From Selenomonadaceae bacterium (GTDB taxonomy: Bacteria; Bacillota; Negativicutes; Selenomonadales; Selenomonadaceae), in NCBI GenBank assembly GCA_016280345.1, contig JAEEGN010000303.1, forward strand, positions 1-14,630: a stretch of 14,630 nt of DNA, in the 5' to 3' direction. The translations under genes were made by a program, and so were the position numbers. Positions 8,085 through 13,811 of the stretch are shown piece after piece (within the stretch, counting starts at the first letter, position 1; the number at the start of each line of letters is the position of its first letter). The notes below the pieces were generated by a model, which made no database searches, was not told where the DNA came from, and saw nothing but the letters and a program-made list of their open reading frames with translations.

Positions 8085-8177
8085 TTCACCGGGGAGCGCG
8101 TTGCCCTGCGCCGCGACAGCGTTTGCGGCAGGCCCGGGAGAAGCGGAGCTGGCCAGAATCGGGCGTGATTTCACAAA

Positions 8178-8214
8178 GGGACTATCGCATGTAAACGAAA
8201 CCTGCGACAGCCCC
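8178..8214 (-). promoter_or_regulatory. Hairpin downstream of tRNA-Ala, stable only as - strand RNA
   Basis: Arms 8178-8192 and 8200-8214 flank a 7-base loop. Read as - strand RNA the 15-base stem has two G-U pairs and one mismatch; read as + strand RNA the same positions are A-C mismatches. This asymmetry argues for a transcript on the - strand, reaching past the first tRNA terminator. TTTGTG follows the stem, so it may be a back-up terminator, or the 3' hairpin of a small RNA. Confidence 0.5.
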
Positions 8215-8233
8215 TTCTTTGGCGCGACAAATC

Positions 8234-8268
8234 AAAAAGGACAGCCGGCCATTGCGCTGACTGTCCTT
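8234..8268 (-). terminator. tRNA-Ala rho-independent terminator
   Basis: On the - strand AAGGACAG (complement of 8261-8268) pairs with CTGTCCTT (complement of 8237-8244), the stem continues inward with one mismatch to a loop of about 6 bases, and it is followed by a run of T (complement of the A5 at 8234-8238). It lies about 50 bases past the tRNA 3' end. Confidence 0.8.
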
Positions 8269-8275
8269 CTGAATC

Positions 8276-8306
8276 TCATGCAAAATATAGGACGATTCTT
8301 GCATGA
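8276..8306 (-). repeat. 8-bp inverted repeat in the tRNA-Ala trailer
   Basis: TCATGCAA (8276-8283) and its exact complement TTGCATGA (8299-8306) are 15 bases apart, just downstream of the tRNA CCA end and before the terminator. It may form a processing hairpin in the trailer. No U tract follows. Confidence 0.5.
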
Positions 8307-8320
8307 AGTTGTGTGCGTCA

Positions 8321-8396
8321 TGGTGGAGACGAAGAGGATTGAACTCTCGACCTCTCGGATGCGAACCGAACGCTCTCCCAGCTGAGCTACGTCCCC
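8321..8396 (-). tRNA. tRNA-Ala, anticodon CGC
   Basis: The 76-base - strand sequence folds as a full cloverleaf: acceptor GGGGACG with CGTCTCC, D arm GCTC...GAGC, anticodon arm TTCGG/CCGAG with loop TTCGCAT, and T arm GAGAG/CTCTT with loop TTCAATC. Positions 34-36 are CGC, which reads the alanine codon GCG. Pair 3-70 is G-U, the alanine identity element, and the discriminator is A73. The 3' CCA is encoded (complement of 8321-8323). A CGC isoacceptor is in keeping with the GC-rich codon use of this window. It has its own promoter and terminator and stands alone between gyrA and the hydrogenase operon, on the opposite strand to both. Confidence 0.95.
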
Positions 8397-8398
8397 AC

Positions 8399-8412
8399 TT
8401 GTCTTTAGACAA
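8399..8412 (-). repeat. Small dyad in the tRNA-Ala leader
   Basis: TTGTCT and AGACAA flank a TT centre, a perfect 6-base dyad located between the promoter -10 box and the tRNA 5' end. It may be part of the precursor leader; any function is unknown. Confidence 0.4.
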
Positions 8413-8417
8413 AGAAT

Positions 8418-8446
8418 AGTATAGCGCAGATGGAGGAAAAAAGCAA
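8418..8446 (-). promoter_or_regulatory. tRNA-Ala promoter
   Basis: On the - strand TTGCTT (complement of 8441-8446) and TATACT (complement of 8418-8423) are 17 bases apart, close to the sigma70 consensus. The predicted start is near 8411, giving a leader of about 15 bases before the tRNA. Confidence 0.8.
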
Positions 8447-8485
8447 GGGGGTGGGCGGATTTTTTTTTGCCGGCAGGGAAATGTG

Positions 8486-8507
8486 AATATTTTTGAGGAA
8501 AAATATT
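8486..8507 (+). repeat. AT-rich perfect dyad upstream of the hydrogenase promoter
   Basis: AATATTTTT (8486-8494) and AAAAATATT (8499-8507) flank GAGG, followed by more T. As DNA it looks like a regulator site; as RNA it would be a weak A-U hairpin. It does not match the Rex or FNR consensus sites I know. Confidence 0.5.
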
Positions 8508-8579
8508 TTTTTAGCAGGATTTTCCGGGTCCGGCGTATAATATTTCCTGTATGGAATCACGGGAGGAAGGCCGGAGGAA

Positions 8580-8636
8580 CGGAAAGCGGCTCCCGGCGCT
8601 TTCCGCGGAGCCGGCGCCATTTTTCGGCTGCCGAAA
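8580..8636 (+). repeat. Cluster of overlapping inverted repeats upstream of hyaA
   Basis: CGGAAAGC (8580-8587) pairs with GCTTTCCG (8598-8605). CGGCTCC (8587-8593) pairs with GGAGCCG (8607-8613), overlapping the first stem so only one can form. TTTCGG (8622-8627) pairs with CCGAAA (8631-8636). They lie between the orphan TATAAT and the main promoter. Confidence 0.5.
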
Positions 8637-8654
8637 GGAAATTGTTTCATTTTT

Positions 8655-8683
8655 TTGACGAGTTTCCTTTCCTATTGTATAAT
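8655..8683 (+). promoter_or_regulatory. Hydrogenase operon promoter
   Basis: TTGACG (8655-8660), a 17-base spacer and a perfect TATAAT (8678-8683) make the best sigma70-type promoter in the window. Transcription would begin near 8690, about 70 bases before the hyaA GTG. Confidence 0.8.
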
Positions 8684-8723
8684 TTCAGTAAGGGAATCGA
8701 CCGGCCGGAAACGAGACGGACAG

Positions 8724-8737
8724 GCCGTCCGGACGGC
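8724..8737 (+). promoter_or_regulatory. 14-bp perfect palindrome in the hyaA leader
   Basis: GCCGTCCGGACGGC is fully self-complementary and lies about 40 bases after the promoter -10 box and 8 bases before the AAGGGGG ribosome site. It overlaps an alternative hairpin (8715-8719 with 8725-8729). It could be a repressor operator or a leader structure; this is inference. Confidence 0.45.
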
Positions 8738-8744
8738 GGAGAAC

Positions 8745-8751
8745 AAGGGGG
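8745..8751 (+). promoter_or_regulatory. Ribosome binding site supporting the hyaA GTG start
   Basis: AAGGGGG is 7 bases before GTG 8759. The alternative ATG at 8777 has only AGAGAGAAAG before it. Both starts keep the Tat signal. Confidence 0.65.
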
Positions 8752-8758
8752 TAGAAAA

Positions 8759-9850
8759 GTGGACAAGAGAGAAAGCATGTGGGAGGCTTACCTTAGGAGG
8801 GGCCTGAGCCGCCGGAGCTTCCTCAAGGGCTGCGTGGCACTGACATCACTGATGGGACTGAGCACGGACATGGTCTCGAAGGTGGTGGAGGCGGCGGAGA
8901 CGAAGCCGTTGCCGGTCGTGATCTGGCTCCACGGCCACGAATGCACGGGCTGCGATGAGTCGTTCATCCGCTCGGCGTCGCCGCTGGCTTCGGACCTGGT
9001 GCTGACGAACATCGCGCTGGAATACGATCACCTCCTGAGTGCCGGGCAGGGCGAGCCCTTCGAGCACCATCTCGAGGCGACGGTGCAGAAATACTGGGGC
9101 CAGTACATCCTGGCTGTGGAGGGCGCGGTGGCGACCAGCGACAACGGCATCTACTGCATGTCGGGCGGCAAGCCCTTCGTCGATACGTTGCAGCGGGTGG
9201 CGAAGGGGGCGGCGGCCATCATCGCCTACGGGACCTGCGCCGTGTCCGGCGGCATCCAGGCGGCGAAGCCGAACCCGACGGGATCGGGCGGCGTATCCCA
9301 CTATGTGGGAACGAAGCAGGTCATCAACGTACCGGGATGTCCGCCGATTCCCGAGGTCATGACGGGCGTGGTCATGCACGTGGCGCTGTTCGGCAAGCTG
9401 CCGACGCTGGACTCGGAGAACCGGCCGCGTCAGTTCTACGGCAACCGCATCCACGACACCTGTTACCGCCGGCCGTTCTTCGATGCCGGGATGTTCGCCG
9501 ACCGATACGACGACGCCGGGGCGAAGGCGGGCTGGTGTCTGTACCGGCTGGGCTGCCGTGGCCCGGAGACTTACAATTCCTGCGGCAACCTGCGGTGGTA
9601 CCAGGGTATGTCGTATCCAATCCAGTCGGGCGCGGCCTGCATCGGTTGTTCGAATGCCCATTTCTGGGACGAGGGGATGTCGTTCTCGGACCGGCTGCCG
9701 AAGTACGGCCCGCTGGGTGACATCGACACCATCGGCGTAGCGGCGGCGATAGCGACGACGGCCGGCGTGGCCATCCACGGCGCGGCCAGCGTCATCCAGA
9801 GGCAGAAGCGCGAGGAAGAAGAAGCGAGAGAGCAGGGGGAGCATAAATGA
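8759..9850 (+). CDS. hyaA: Membrane-bound uptake [NiFe]-hydrogenase small subunit, Tat substrate
   Basis: This 363-residue FeS subunit passes electrons from the NiFe site to the cytochrome. A Tat signal, SRRSFLKG at 17-24, precedes a short hydrophobic stretch and Ala-rich end near 46, so the folded heterodimer is exported. Proximal cluster ligands are C62, C65, C160 and C194 (PGCPP). Distal ligands are H232, C235, C260 and C266. The medial cluster has C275, C294 and C297 with Pro287, as expected for [3Fe-4S]. The extra cysteines of O2-tolerant enzymes are absent: the motif is CTGC, with Gly64, and CAVSGG, with Gly165, so an ordinary oxygen-sensitive enzyme is predicted. Asp66 follows where Ser or Thr is usual. 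A C-terminal helix (about 325-346) then a charged tail anchors it in the membrane. The start is GTG 8759. Its stop overlaps the hyaB ATG in ATGA, so translation is coupled. Confidence 0.95.
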   Translation: MDKRESMWEAYLRRGLSRRSFLKGCVALTSLMGLSTDMVSKVVEAAETKPLPVVIWLHGHECTGCDESFIRSASPLASDLVLTNIALEYDHLLSAGQGEPFEHHLEATVQKYWGQYILAVEGAVATSDNGIYCMSGGKPFVDTLQRVAKGAAAIIAYGTCAVSGGIQAAKPNPTGSGGVSHYVGTKQVINVPGCPPIPEVMTGVVMHVALFGKLPTLDSENRPRQFYGNRIHDTCYRRPFFDAGMFADRYDDAGAKAGWCLYRLGCRGPETYNSCGNLRWYQGMSYPIQSGAACIGCSNAHFWDEGMSFSDRLPKYGPLGDIDTIGVAAAIATTAGVAIHGAASVIQRQKREEEEAREQGEHK

Positions 9851-11754
9851 AACATATCGTGGTTGACCCGGTAACTCGTATCGAAGGCCACCTGCGCGTC
9901 GAGGCCCAGGTGGACGAAGGCTCCGGCAAGGTGCAGGACGCCCTTTCCAGCGGCACTGCCTGGCGCGGTCTGGAGCTCATCATGGACGGGCGCGATCCCC
10001 GCGACGCCTGGGCGTATATCCAGCGCATCTGCGGCGTCTGCACGACGGCCCACGCCCTGGCCAGCGTCCGGGCGGTAGAGGACGCGCTGGGCATCAAGAT
10101 CCCGAAGAACGCGAATTACATCCGCAATATCATGGCGGCGTCGCTGACGGTGCAGGACCATATCGTCCATTTCTACCACCTGCACGCCCTTGACTGGGTG
10201 AGTCCGGTGGCGGCGCTGGCGGCGAATCCTGAGGCGACGGCGAATCTGCAGAACCAGGTTCTGGCGGGCTACACGGTGCCGCTTCACGGCCCGACGGCCA
10301 TGGAGACGGAGGCCTTCACGCGCGACCTGCCGAAGGCGACGCCGGCTTATTTCCGCAACCTGCAGGCGAAGGTCAAGAAGATCGTGGACAGCGGTCAGCT
10401 GGGCATTTTCTCCGCCCAGTGGTGGGATCATCCCGATTACAACCTGCTGCCGCCCGAGGTTCATCTGATGGCGGTGGCCCACTATATTGAGATGCTGGAC
10501 AAGCAGCGCGACCTGGTGACGCCCCACGTCATTTTCGGCGGCAAGAACCCGCACCCGCATTACGTAGTCGGCGGCATGCCCTGTTCGATTTCGCAGAACG
10601 ACGGCAACGCGCCGGTGAATACGGCCCGCCTGGCCATCGTGGACAAGGCCGTCAATCTGGCGCGGGCCCTGGTCAATACCTACTATGTGCCGGATCTTCT
10701 GGCCATCGGCGCCATCTACGTCAAGGCCGGCTACACCGACGGCGGCGGCCTCGCCAAGACGCGGGTGCTGGGCTTCGGCGCTTATCCGATGGATACCTTC
10801 TCCGGCACCGCCAACGGCGATTTCTTCCAGCGCCTGCTGATCCGTTGCAACGGCGTGGTGGAGAATTTCGCGTCCGGCCCGGCGAAAGCGAAGTTCACTG
10901 AGCTCAAGGCCGAGGATCTGGCGAATCCCGACGTCTTCGGCGAGAGCGTCGTCCACGCCTGGTATGAGTACGATTCCAAGAACGGCGACGCCAAGGCCAT
11001 CCATCCCTGGGACGGCCAGACGAAGCCGAAGTACACCGCCCCCAAGACGGGAACGCCGACCGACTGGAAGGAACTCGACGAGAAGGGCAAGTATTCGTGG
11101 CTCAAGACGCCGCTCTGGCGCGGCAAGCAGTGCGAGGTCGGCCCGCTGGCCCGCTACATCATCATCTACACCCGGGCGAAGCAGAACCTGTTGCCGGACA
11201 TGACCTGGGCCGAGAAGATGATGGTGGACCAGGTGGACGCCGTCTCCAAGGTGCTGAACCTGCCGCCCGAGGTCTGGCTGCCGACGATGGTGGGGCGCAC
11301 CGCCGCCCGCTGTCTCGACGCCCAGCTCAACGCCGAGATCAGCCGCTTCTTCTTCGACCAGCTCATCGCCAACCTCAAGACCGGCGACAATCAGGTGGCC
11401 AACATGGAGAAATGGGACCCCTCTACCTGGCCGTCCAAGGCCAAGGGCGTCGGGCTCTACGAGGCGCCCCGCGGCGCTCTGAGCCACTGGATTCAGATCG
11501 ACGGCGGCAAGACCGCCAACTATCAGTGCATCGTGCCCACCACCTGGAACGCCTGCCCGCGTGACGACAAGGCCGGTCACGGCGCTTACGAGCTGGCGAT
11601 GATGGACACCAGGGTCAAGCAGCCGGACAAGCCGCTGGAGATCGTGAAGGTCATCCGCTCCTTCGACCCCTGCATGGCCTGCGCGACGCACCTTTACAAC
11701 ACCGAGGGCGAGACGCTCTGCGTCTCCACCACCGATCCCTATGCCCGTGCGTAA
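9847..11754 (+). CDS. hyaB: Membrane-bound uptake [NiFe]-hydrogenase large subunit
   Basis: This 635-residue subunit carries the Ni-Fe(CN)2CO centre that splits H2. The N-terminal motif is RIEGHLRVE (11-19); the first NiFe pair is C62 and C65 in RICGVCTTAHA; the second is C609 and C612 in DPCMACATH. It uses Cys, not selenocysteine, at these positions. After His615, 20 residues remain, the C-terminal peptide that a HyaD-type endopeptidase must remove once nickel is inserted. No such protease and no hypABCDEF gene lies in the window, so maturation genes must be elsewhere or past the edges. It has no signal of its own and would be carried out with HyaA by the Tat system. Its start lies in the hyaA stop (ATGA) and hyaC follows 12 bases later. 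Confidence 0.97.
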   Translation: MKHIVVDPVTRIEGHLRVEAQVDEGSGKVQDALSSGTAWRGLELIMDGRDPRDAWAYIQRICGVCTTAHALASVRAVEDALGIKIPKNANYIRNIMAASLTVQDHIVHFYHLHALDWVSPVAALAANPEATANLQNQVLAGYTVPLHGPTAMETEAFTRDLPKATPAYFRNLQAKVKKIVDSGQLGIFSAQWWDHPDYNLLPPEVHLMAVAHYIEMLDKQRDLVTPHVIFGGKNPHPHYVVGGMPCSISQNDGNAPVNTARLAIVDKAVNLARALVNTYYVPDLLAIGAIYVKAGYTDGGGLAKTRVLGFGAYPMDTFSGTANGDFFQRLLIRCNGVVENFASGPAKAKFTELKAEDLANPDVFGESVVHAWYEYDSKNGDAKAIHPWDGQTKPKYTAPKTGTPTDWKELDEKGKYSWLKTPLWRGKQCEVGPLARYIIIYTRAKQNLLPDMTWAEKMMVDQVDAVSKVLNLPPEVWLPTMVGRTAARCLDAQLNAEISRFFFDQLIANLKTGDNQVANMEKWDPSTWPSKAKGVGLYEAPRGALSHWIQIDGGKTANYQCIVPTTWNACPRDDKAGHGAYELAMMDTRVKQPDKPLEIVKVIRSFDPCMACATHLYNTEGETLCVSTTDPYARA

Positions 11755-11766
11755 GGAGGGAGAGCC

Positions 11767-12465
11767 ATGCAGACTGTACCACGGCGGATATACTATCTGT
11801 TCAGCCCGTTCCTGCGAATCTTTCACTGGGTAATGGTCGATACCATCATCGTGATGTTCCTGACGGGTATCCTGATCGGCAAGCCGCCCGAGATCATGAA
11901 CCTGGAGCCGGCGCAGACGATGCTCCTGATCGACATCATCCGCAAGCTCCACTTCCTGGCGGCATTCATCTTCTGCGCCTCGCTGATCCTGCGCGTCTAT
12001 GGCTTCATCATTAACCGCGGCGACCGGGTGTTCCCTCGCTTCTGGGAAGGCCATTTCTATGCTGAGACGGTGGACGTGGCCCTGCACTACCGGCTGCTGA
12101 AGAAGCCGCACAAGTGCTACCTGCGGAACCCGCTGGCCCGGATGTCGTACGCCTTCCTCTACGTGCTGGTCACCATCGAGATCTTCACCGGCTTCGCCAT
12201 GTACGCCATGACGAATCCCTTCGGCATCGGCGGCACCCTGTTCGGCTGGGTGAACGTGGTCCTCGGCGGTGAGATGATGACGCATCTCGTCCACCACTAC
12301 GTCGCCTGGGGTATCATCCTCTTCGCCACCGGCCACCTCTACATGGTGACCCGGGCCGAATTCATGGAGGGCGAGAGCGAAGTCTCCAGCATGTTCGCCG
12401 GCAGCAAGATCCTCGTCCACGAGCCGGTGGACGCCAACGAGGTCCTGGAACCGGACAAGGTTTGA
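11767..12465 (+). CDS. hyaC: Hydrogenase b-type cytochrome subunit
   Basis: This 232-residue di-haem cytochrome b of the HyaC/HydC family takes electrons from the small subunit and reduces membrane quinone. Four membrane helices are seen at about 18-38, 53-82, 123-148 and 170-195. His20, His62, His176 and His190 have the spacing of the haem ligands reported for Wolinella HydC (42 between the first two, 14 between the last two), which supports two haems b. An excellent AAGGAGGG (11753-11760) overlaps the hyaB stop and lies 6 bases before the ATG. The soluble tail after residue 196 is acidic. Menaquinone as acceptor is inference from the anaerobic context. Confidence 0.95.
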   Translation: MQTVPRRIYYLFSPFLRIFHWVMVDTIIVMFLTGILIGKPPEIMNLEPAQTMLLIDIIRKLHFLAAFIFCASLILRVYGFIINRGDRVFPRFWEGHFYAETVDVALHYRLLKKPHKCYLRNPLARMSYAFLYVLVTIEIFTGFAMYAMTNPFGIGGTLFGWVNVVLGGEMMTHLVHHYVAWGIILFATGHLYMVTRAEFMEGESEVSSMFAGSKILVHEPVDANEVLEPDKV

Positions 12466-12474
12466 TATGATACG

Positions 12475-12490
12475 GGGGCGCTTACGCCCC
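12475..12490 (+). promoter_or_regulatory. GC hairpin between hyaC and the small metal-protein gene
   Basis: GGGGCG (12475-12480) and CGCCCC (12485-12490) close a CTTA tetraloop. No U tract follows, so it is not a classic terminator. It sits in the 47-base gap, 8 bases before the AGGAGGG ribosome site of the next gene; it might stabilise the processed 5' end or set the ratio of the last gene to the enzyme genes. Confidence 0.5.
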
Positions 12491-12512
12491 GGAAAGACAG
12501 GAGGGAAATACC

Positions 12513-12755
12513 ATGTGCCAGGAATGCGGCTGCGGCCAGACGGGCGGCAACACCCGCCTGCAGTTCATCGCCAGCGGCTATACCGACAACAACGCGGGGA
12601 CGGTGGAGAAATCGCTGCTGGGGATGCCCGGCGTGATGTACGTCCATATCCACACCCACGATGGCGAGACAACCATCGACTACAACCCGAAGAAGACGAA
12701 GCTCACCGAGATCATGAAGGTCTTCACCGACAACGGCCTTGAAGCCGCCCTGTGA
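12513..12755 (+). CDS. Small HypB-N-terminus-like / HMA-like putative metal-binding protein in the hydrogenase operon
   Basis: The 80-residue protein begins MCQECGCG. Cys2, Cys5 and Cys7 are spaced exactly as in the high-affinity nickel site at the start of E. coli HypB (MCTTCGCG), the hydrogenase nickel-insertion GTPase. No GTPase domain follows; instead residues about 15-80 have the size and beta-alpha-beta-beta-alpha-beta pattern of a heavy-metal-associated domain. The usual HMA metal loop MxCxxC is absent (FIASGYTDNN is there), but strand 2 carries His45, His47 and His49 as HxHxH on one face. Role inferred, not shown: nickel (or other metal) chaperone or store for HyaB. The ribosome site AGGAGGG (12499-12505) is 7 bases before the ATG. 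It follows hyaC by 47 bases and precedes the operon terminator, so it is almost certainly the fourth gene of the hydrogenase operon. The coding call is firm; the function is uncertain. Confidence 0.85.
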   Translation: MCQECGCGQTGGNTRLQFIASGYTDNNAGTVEKSLLGMPGVMYVHIHTHDGETTIDYNPKKTKLTEIMKVFTDNGLEAAL

Positions 12756-12779
12756 TTCGGCGAAGCGAAAGAAGCCAGC

Positions 12780-12817
12780 AAAAAAACGCCGGCATCCGCG
12801 GATGTCGGCGTTTTTTT
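12780..12817. terminator. Bidirectional terminator closing the hydrogenase operon and the FliD-like gene
   Basis: A CG-rich stem (12787-12796 with 12801-12810, one G-T pair, loop CGCG) is flanked by A7 and T7, so it terminates transcription on both strands. It is 25 bases after the small metal-protein stop and 36 bases past the stop of the convergent gene. Confidence 0.95.
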
Positions 12818-12852
12818 CTGCTTTTGTCGGCGAAATCTTAAAGGCGAAAAGA

Positions 12853-13596
12853 TCAGAAATACATATTGAGCAGGTTTCCGGCGTTGATGTAGTTCATCTG
12901 CGCCGTCATGGCCCGGCCGGAATAGAGGGCCTTCGTCGTCTCGGCGTCGCTGCCCATCATCTGGTTGACCGTCGGGAACAGCTTGTCCTTCTGGCTTTCG
13001 GCGAAATCCACTTTCGACGCGGCGCGGTCGGCGAGACCGTTCTTGCCGAGGGCGCTCTCCACCTCGTCCGGTGACTCCTTCAGCGCCTTCGTCAGCCGCC
13101 CGGTATCAACGCTGAGCTTGCCGGTGGAGGCGTTCACTGATACGCCGATGGAGGACAGCGACTGATTGAAATACTTCGTATCCCTGAAGGAATCCGCCAG
13201 GGACTGGACGCGCCCCGAAACCTCGGAATTGGCGGAGAGGAAACCCGTGGCCGTGTTGTACTTGTCGGCGAAGTCCGTCACCAAATCCACGACGGCTTTC
13301 GCGTTGGCAGCCGTCTCCTCGTCGTCCTTTCCGGTCACGTTGAAATCTGTCGACTTCAGAGCGTCCGCCGCCTTCGAGAGGGCGCTCATGTCGGAACTGA
13401 ACTCGGTGTTGAACTTCTGCTTCGTGGCGTCGTACTCCTTCAGCAGGCCGGTGTACTCCGCGCTGCTGTTGAAGACGGATGCCAGCGACGAAACCTGGCT
13501 GTTCTGCGTCGTCGCTCCCTGCCCAAAGGAAACGCCCCGCGCCGTCAGATTGTAAAGAGTCGTTGTCTGGGCTGCCATCGCGCTGATCGTTGCCAT
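12853..13596 (-). CDS. Cys-free protein resembling the C-terminal domain of flagellar cap protein FliD
   Basis: I recognise only part of this 247-residue protein. Residues about 100-190 resemble the FliD C-terminal domain: a helical stretch, then LSSIGVSVNASTGKLSVDTGRL and ALKESPDEVESALG, the familiar pattern of FliD before its last helix. The FliD N-terminal domain and hook-associated repeats are missing; FliD is normally 400 or more residues. The protein has no cysteine, no signal peptide and no membrane segment, is rich in Ser, Thr, Ala and Asn, and ends NLLNMYF. These traits fit an axial-type protein exported through a flagellar apparatus, but no other flagellar gene is in the window. I chose the ATG ending at 13596 because AAGGAG (complement of 13606-13611) is 9 bases upstream; 28 extra upstream codons would span the promoter. 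It has its own promoter and shares a terminator. Confidence 0.8.
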   Translation of the reverse strand: MATISAMAAQTTTLYNLTARGVSFGQGATTQNSQVSSLASVFNSSAEYTGLLKEYDATKQKFNTEFSSDMSALSKAADALKSTDFNVTGKDDEETAANAKAVVDLVTDFADKYNTATGFLSANSEVSGRVQSLADSFRDTKYFNQSLSSIGVSVNASTGKLSVDTGRLTKALKESPDEVESALGKNGLADRAASKVDFAESQKDKLFPTVNQMMGSDAETTKALYSGRAMTAQMNYINAGNLLNMYF

Positions 13597-13644
13597 GATG
13601 ATGATCTCCTTCCGTGGTTGAATAGGAAACGTTTTTATGATTTC

Positions 13645-13673
13645 ATTATCGTATAGCGGGGCCGTTTTGTAAA
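13645..13673 (-). promoter_or_regulatory. Promoter of the FliD-like gene
   Basis: On the - strand TTTACA (complement of 13668-13673) and GATAAT (complement of 13645-13650) are 17 bases apart. The start would be near 13638, giving a leader of about 40 bases. This is a sigma70-type site, not the sigma28 type usual for late flagellar genes. Confidence 0.65.
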
Positions 13674-13723
13674 GTCCCATTTTGCCTTCGCCGCGGCGAT
13701 GAGGAAAAAATGACGGGAAACAA

Positions 13724-13752
13724 TTGCGGGAAGGGAGAATGATTGGTAAAAT
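13724..13752 (+). promoter_or_regulatory. Promoter of the trmB-ftsW/rodA transcript
   Basis: TTGCGG (13724-13729), a 17-base spacer and TAAAAT (13747-13752), preceded by TGG to give an extended -10. It lies back to back with the FliD-like gene promoter, about 50 bases away. Confidence 0.65.
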
Positions 13753-13811
13753 AGAGGGAAGACTTTGACATCAGGCGGACGGGGCTTTTCGCTCCGGCGC
13801 CGCCAGGGCAC

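Larger units (their letters stand above)
8447..8758. other. Structured upstream region of the hydrogenase operon
   Basis: This 312-base gap contains no credible gene. It holds an AT-rich perfect dyad (8486-8507), an orphan TATAAT at 8536-8541 lacking a good -35, three dyads in 8580-8636 (two of them overlapping and mutually exclusive), the clear promoter at 8655-8683, and a 14-base palindrome at 8724-8737 in the leader just before hyaA. The frame open to hyaA from 8483 crosses all of these and begins without a ribosome site. Confidence 0.65.

Noticed and set aside
5343..8174. Open - strand frame of 943 codons opposite gyrA
   Set aside because: It is a shadow of gyrA, rich in Asp, Val, Leu and Gly as expected for such shadows, and it crosses the gyrA promoter and terminator.
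8536..8541. TATAAT as a second hydrogenase promoter
   Set aside because: There is no -35 match at 16-18 bases and no TG extension, so I do not call it as a promoter; it is only noted in the control-region finding.
8483..8758. N-terminal extension of hyaA from 8483
   Set aside because: It would add 92 residues ahead of the Tat signal, crosses the main promoter and several dyads and has no ribosome site.
9571..12420. Open - strand frame of 949 codons opposite hyaABC
   Set aside because: It spans three well-identified genes in antisense and shows no domain or signal.
12466..12471. TATGAT after hyaC as an internal promoter
   Set aside because: The sequence 17 bases upstream has no -35 resemblance and the context fits one operon.
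12467..12742. 91-codon + strand frame overlapping the small metal-protein gene
   Set aside because: It is out of frame with the CxxCGCG protein, which has the ribosome site and recognisable motif; this frame has neither.
13765..13770. Perfect TTGACA downstream of the trmB promoter
   Set aside because: No -10-like hexamer lies 16-18 bases downstream in a GC-rich stretch, so it probably is chance.
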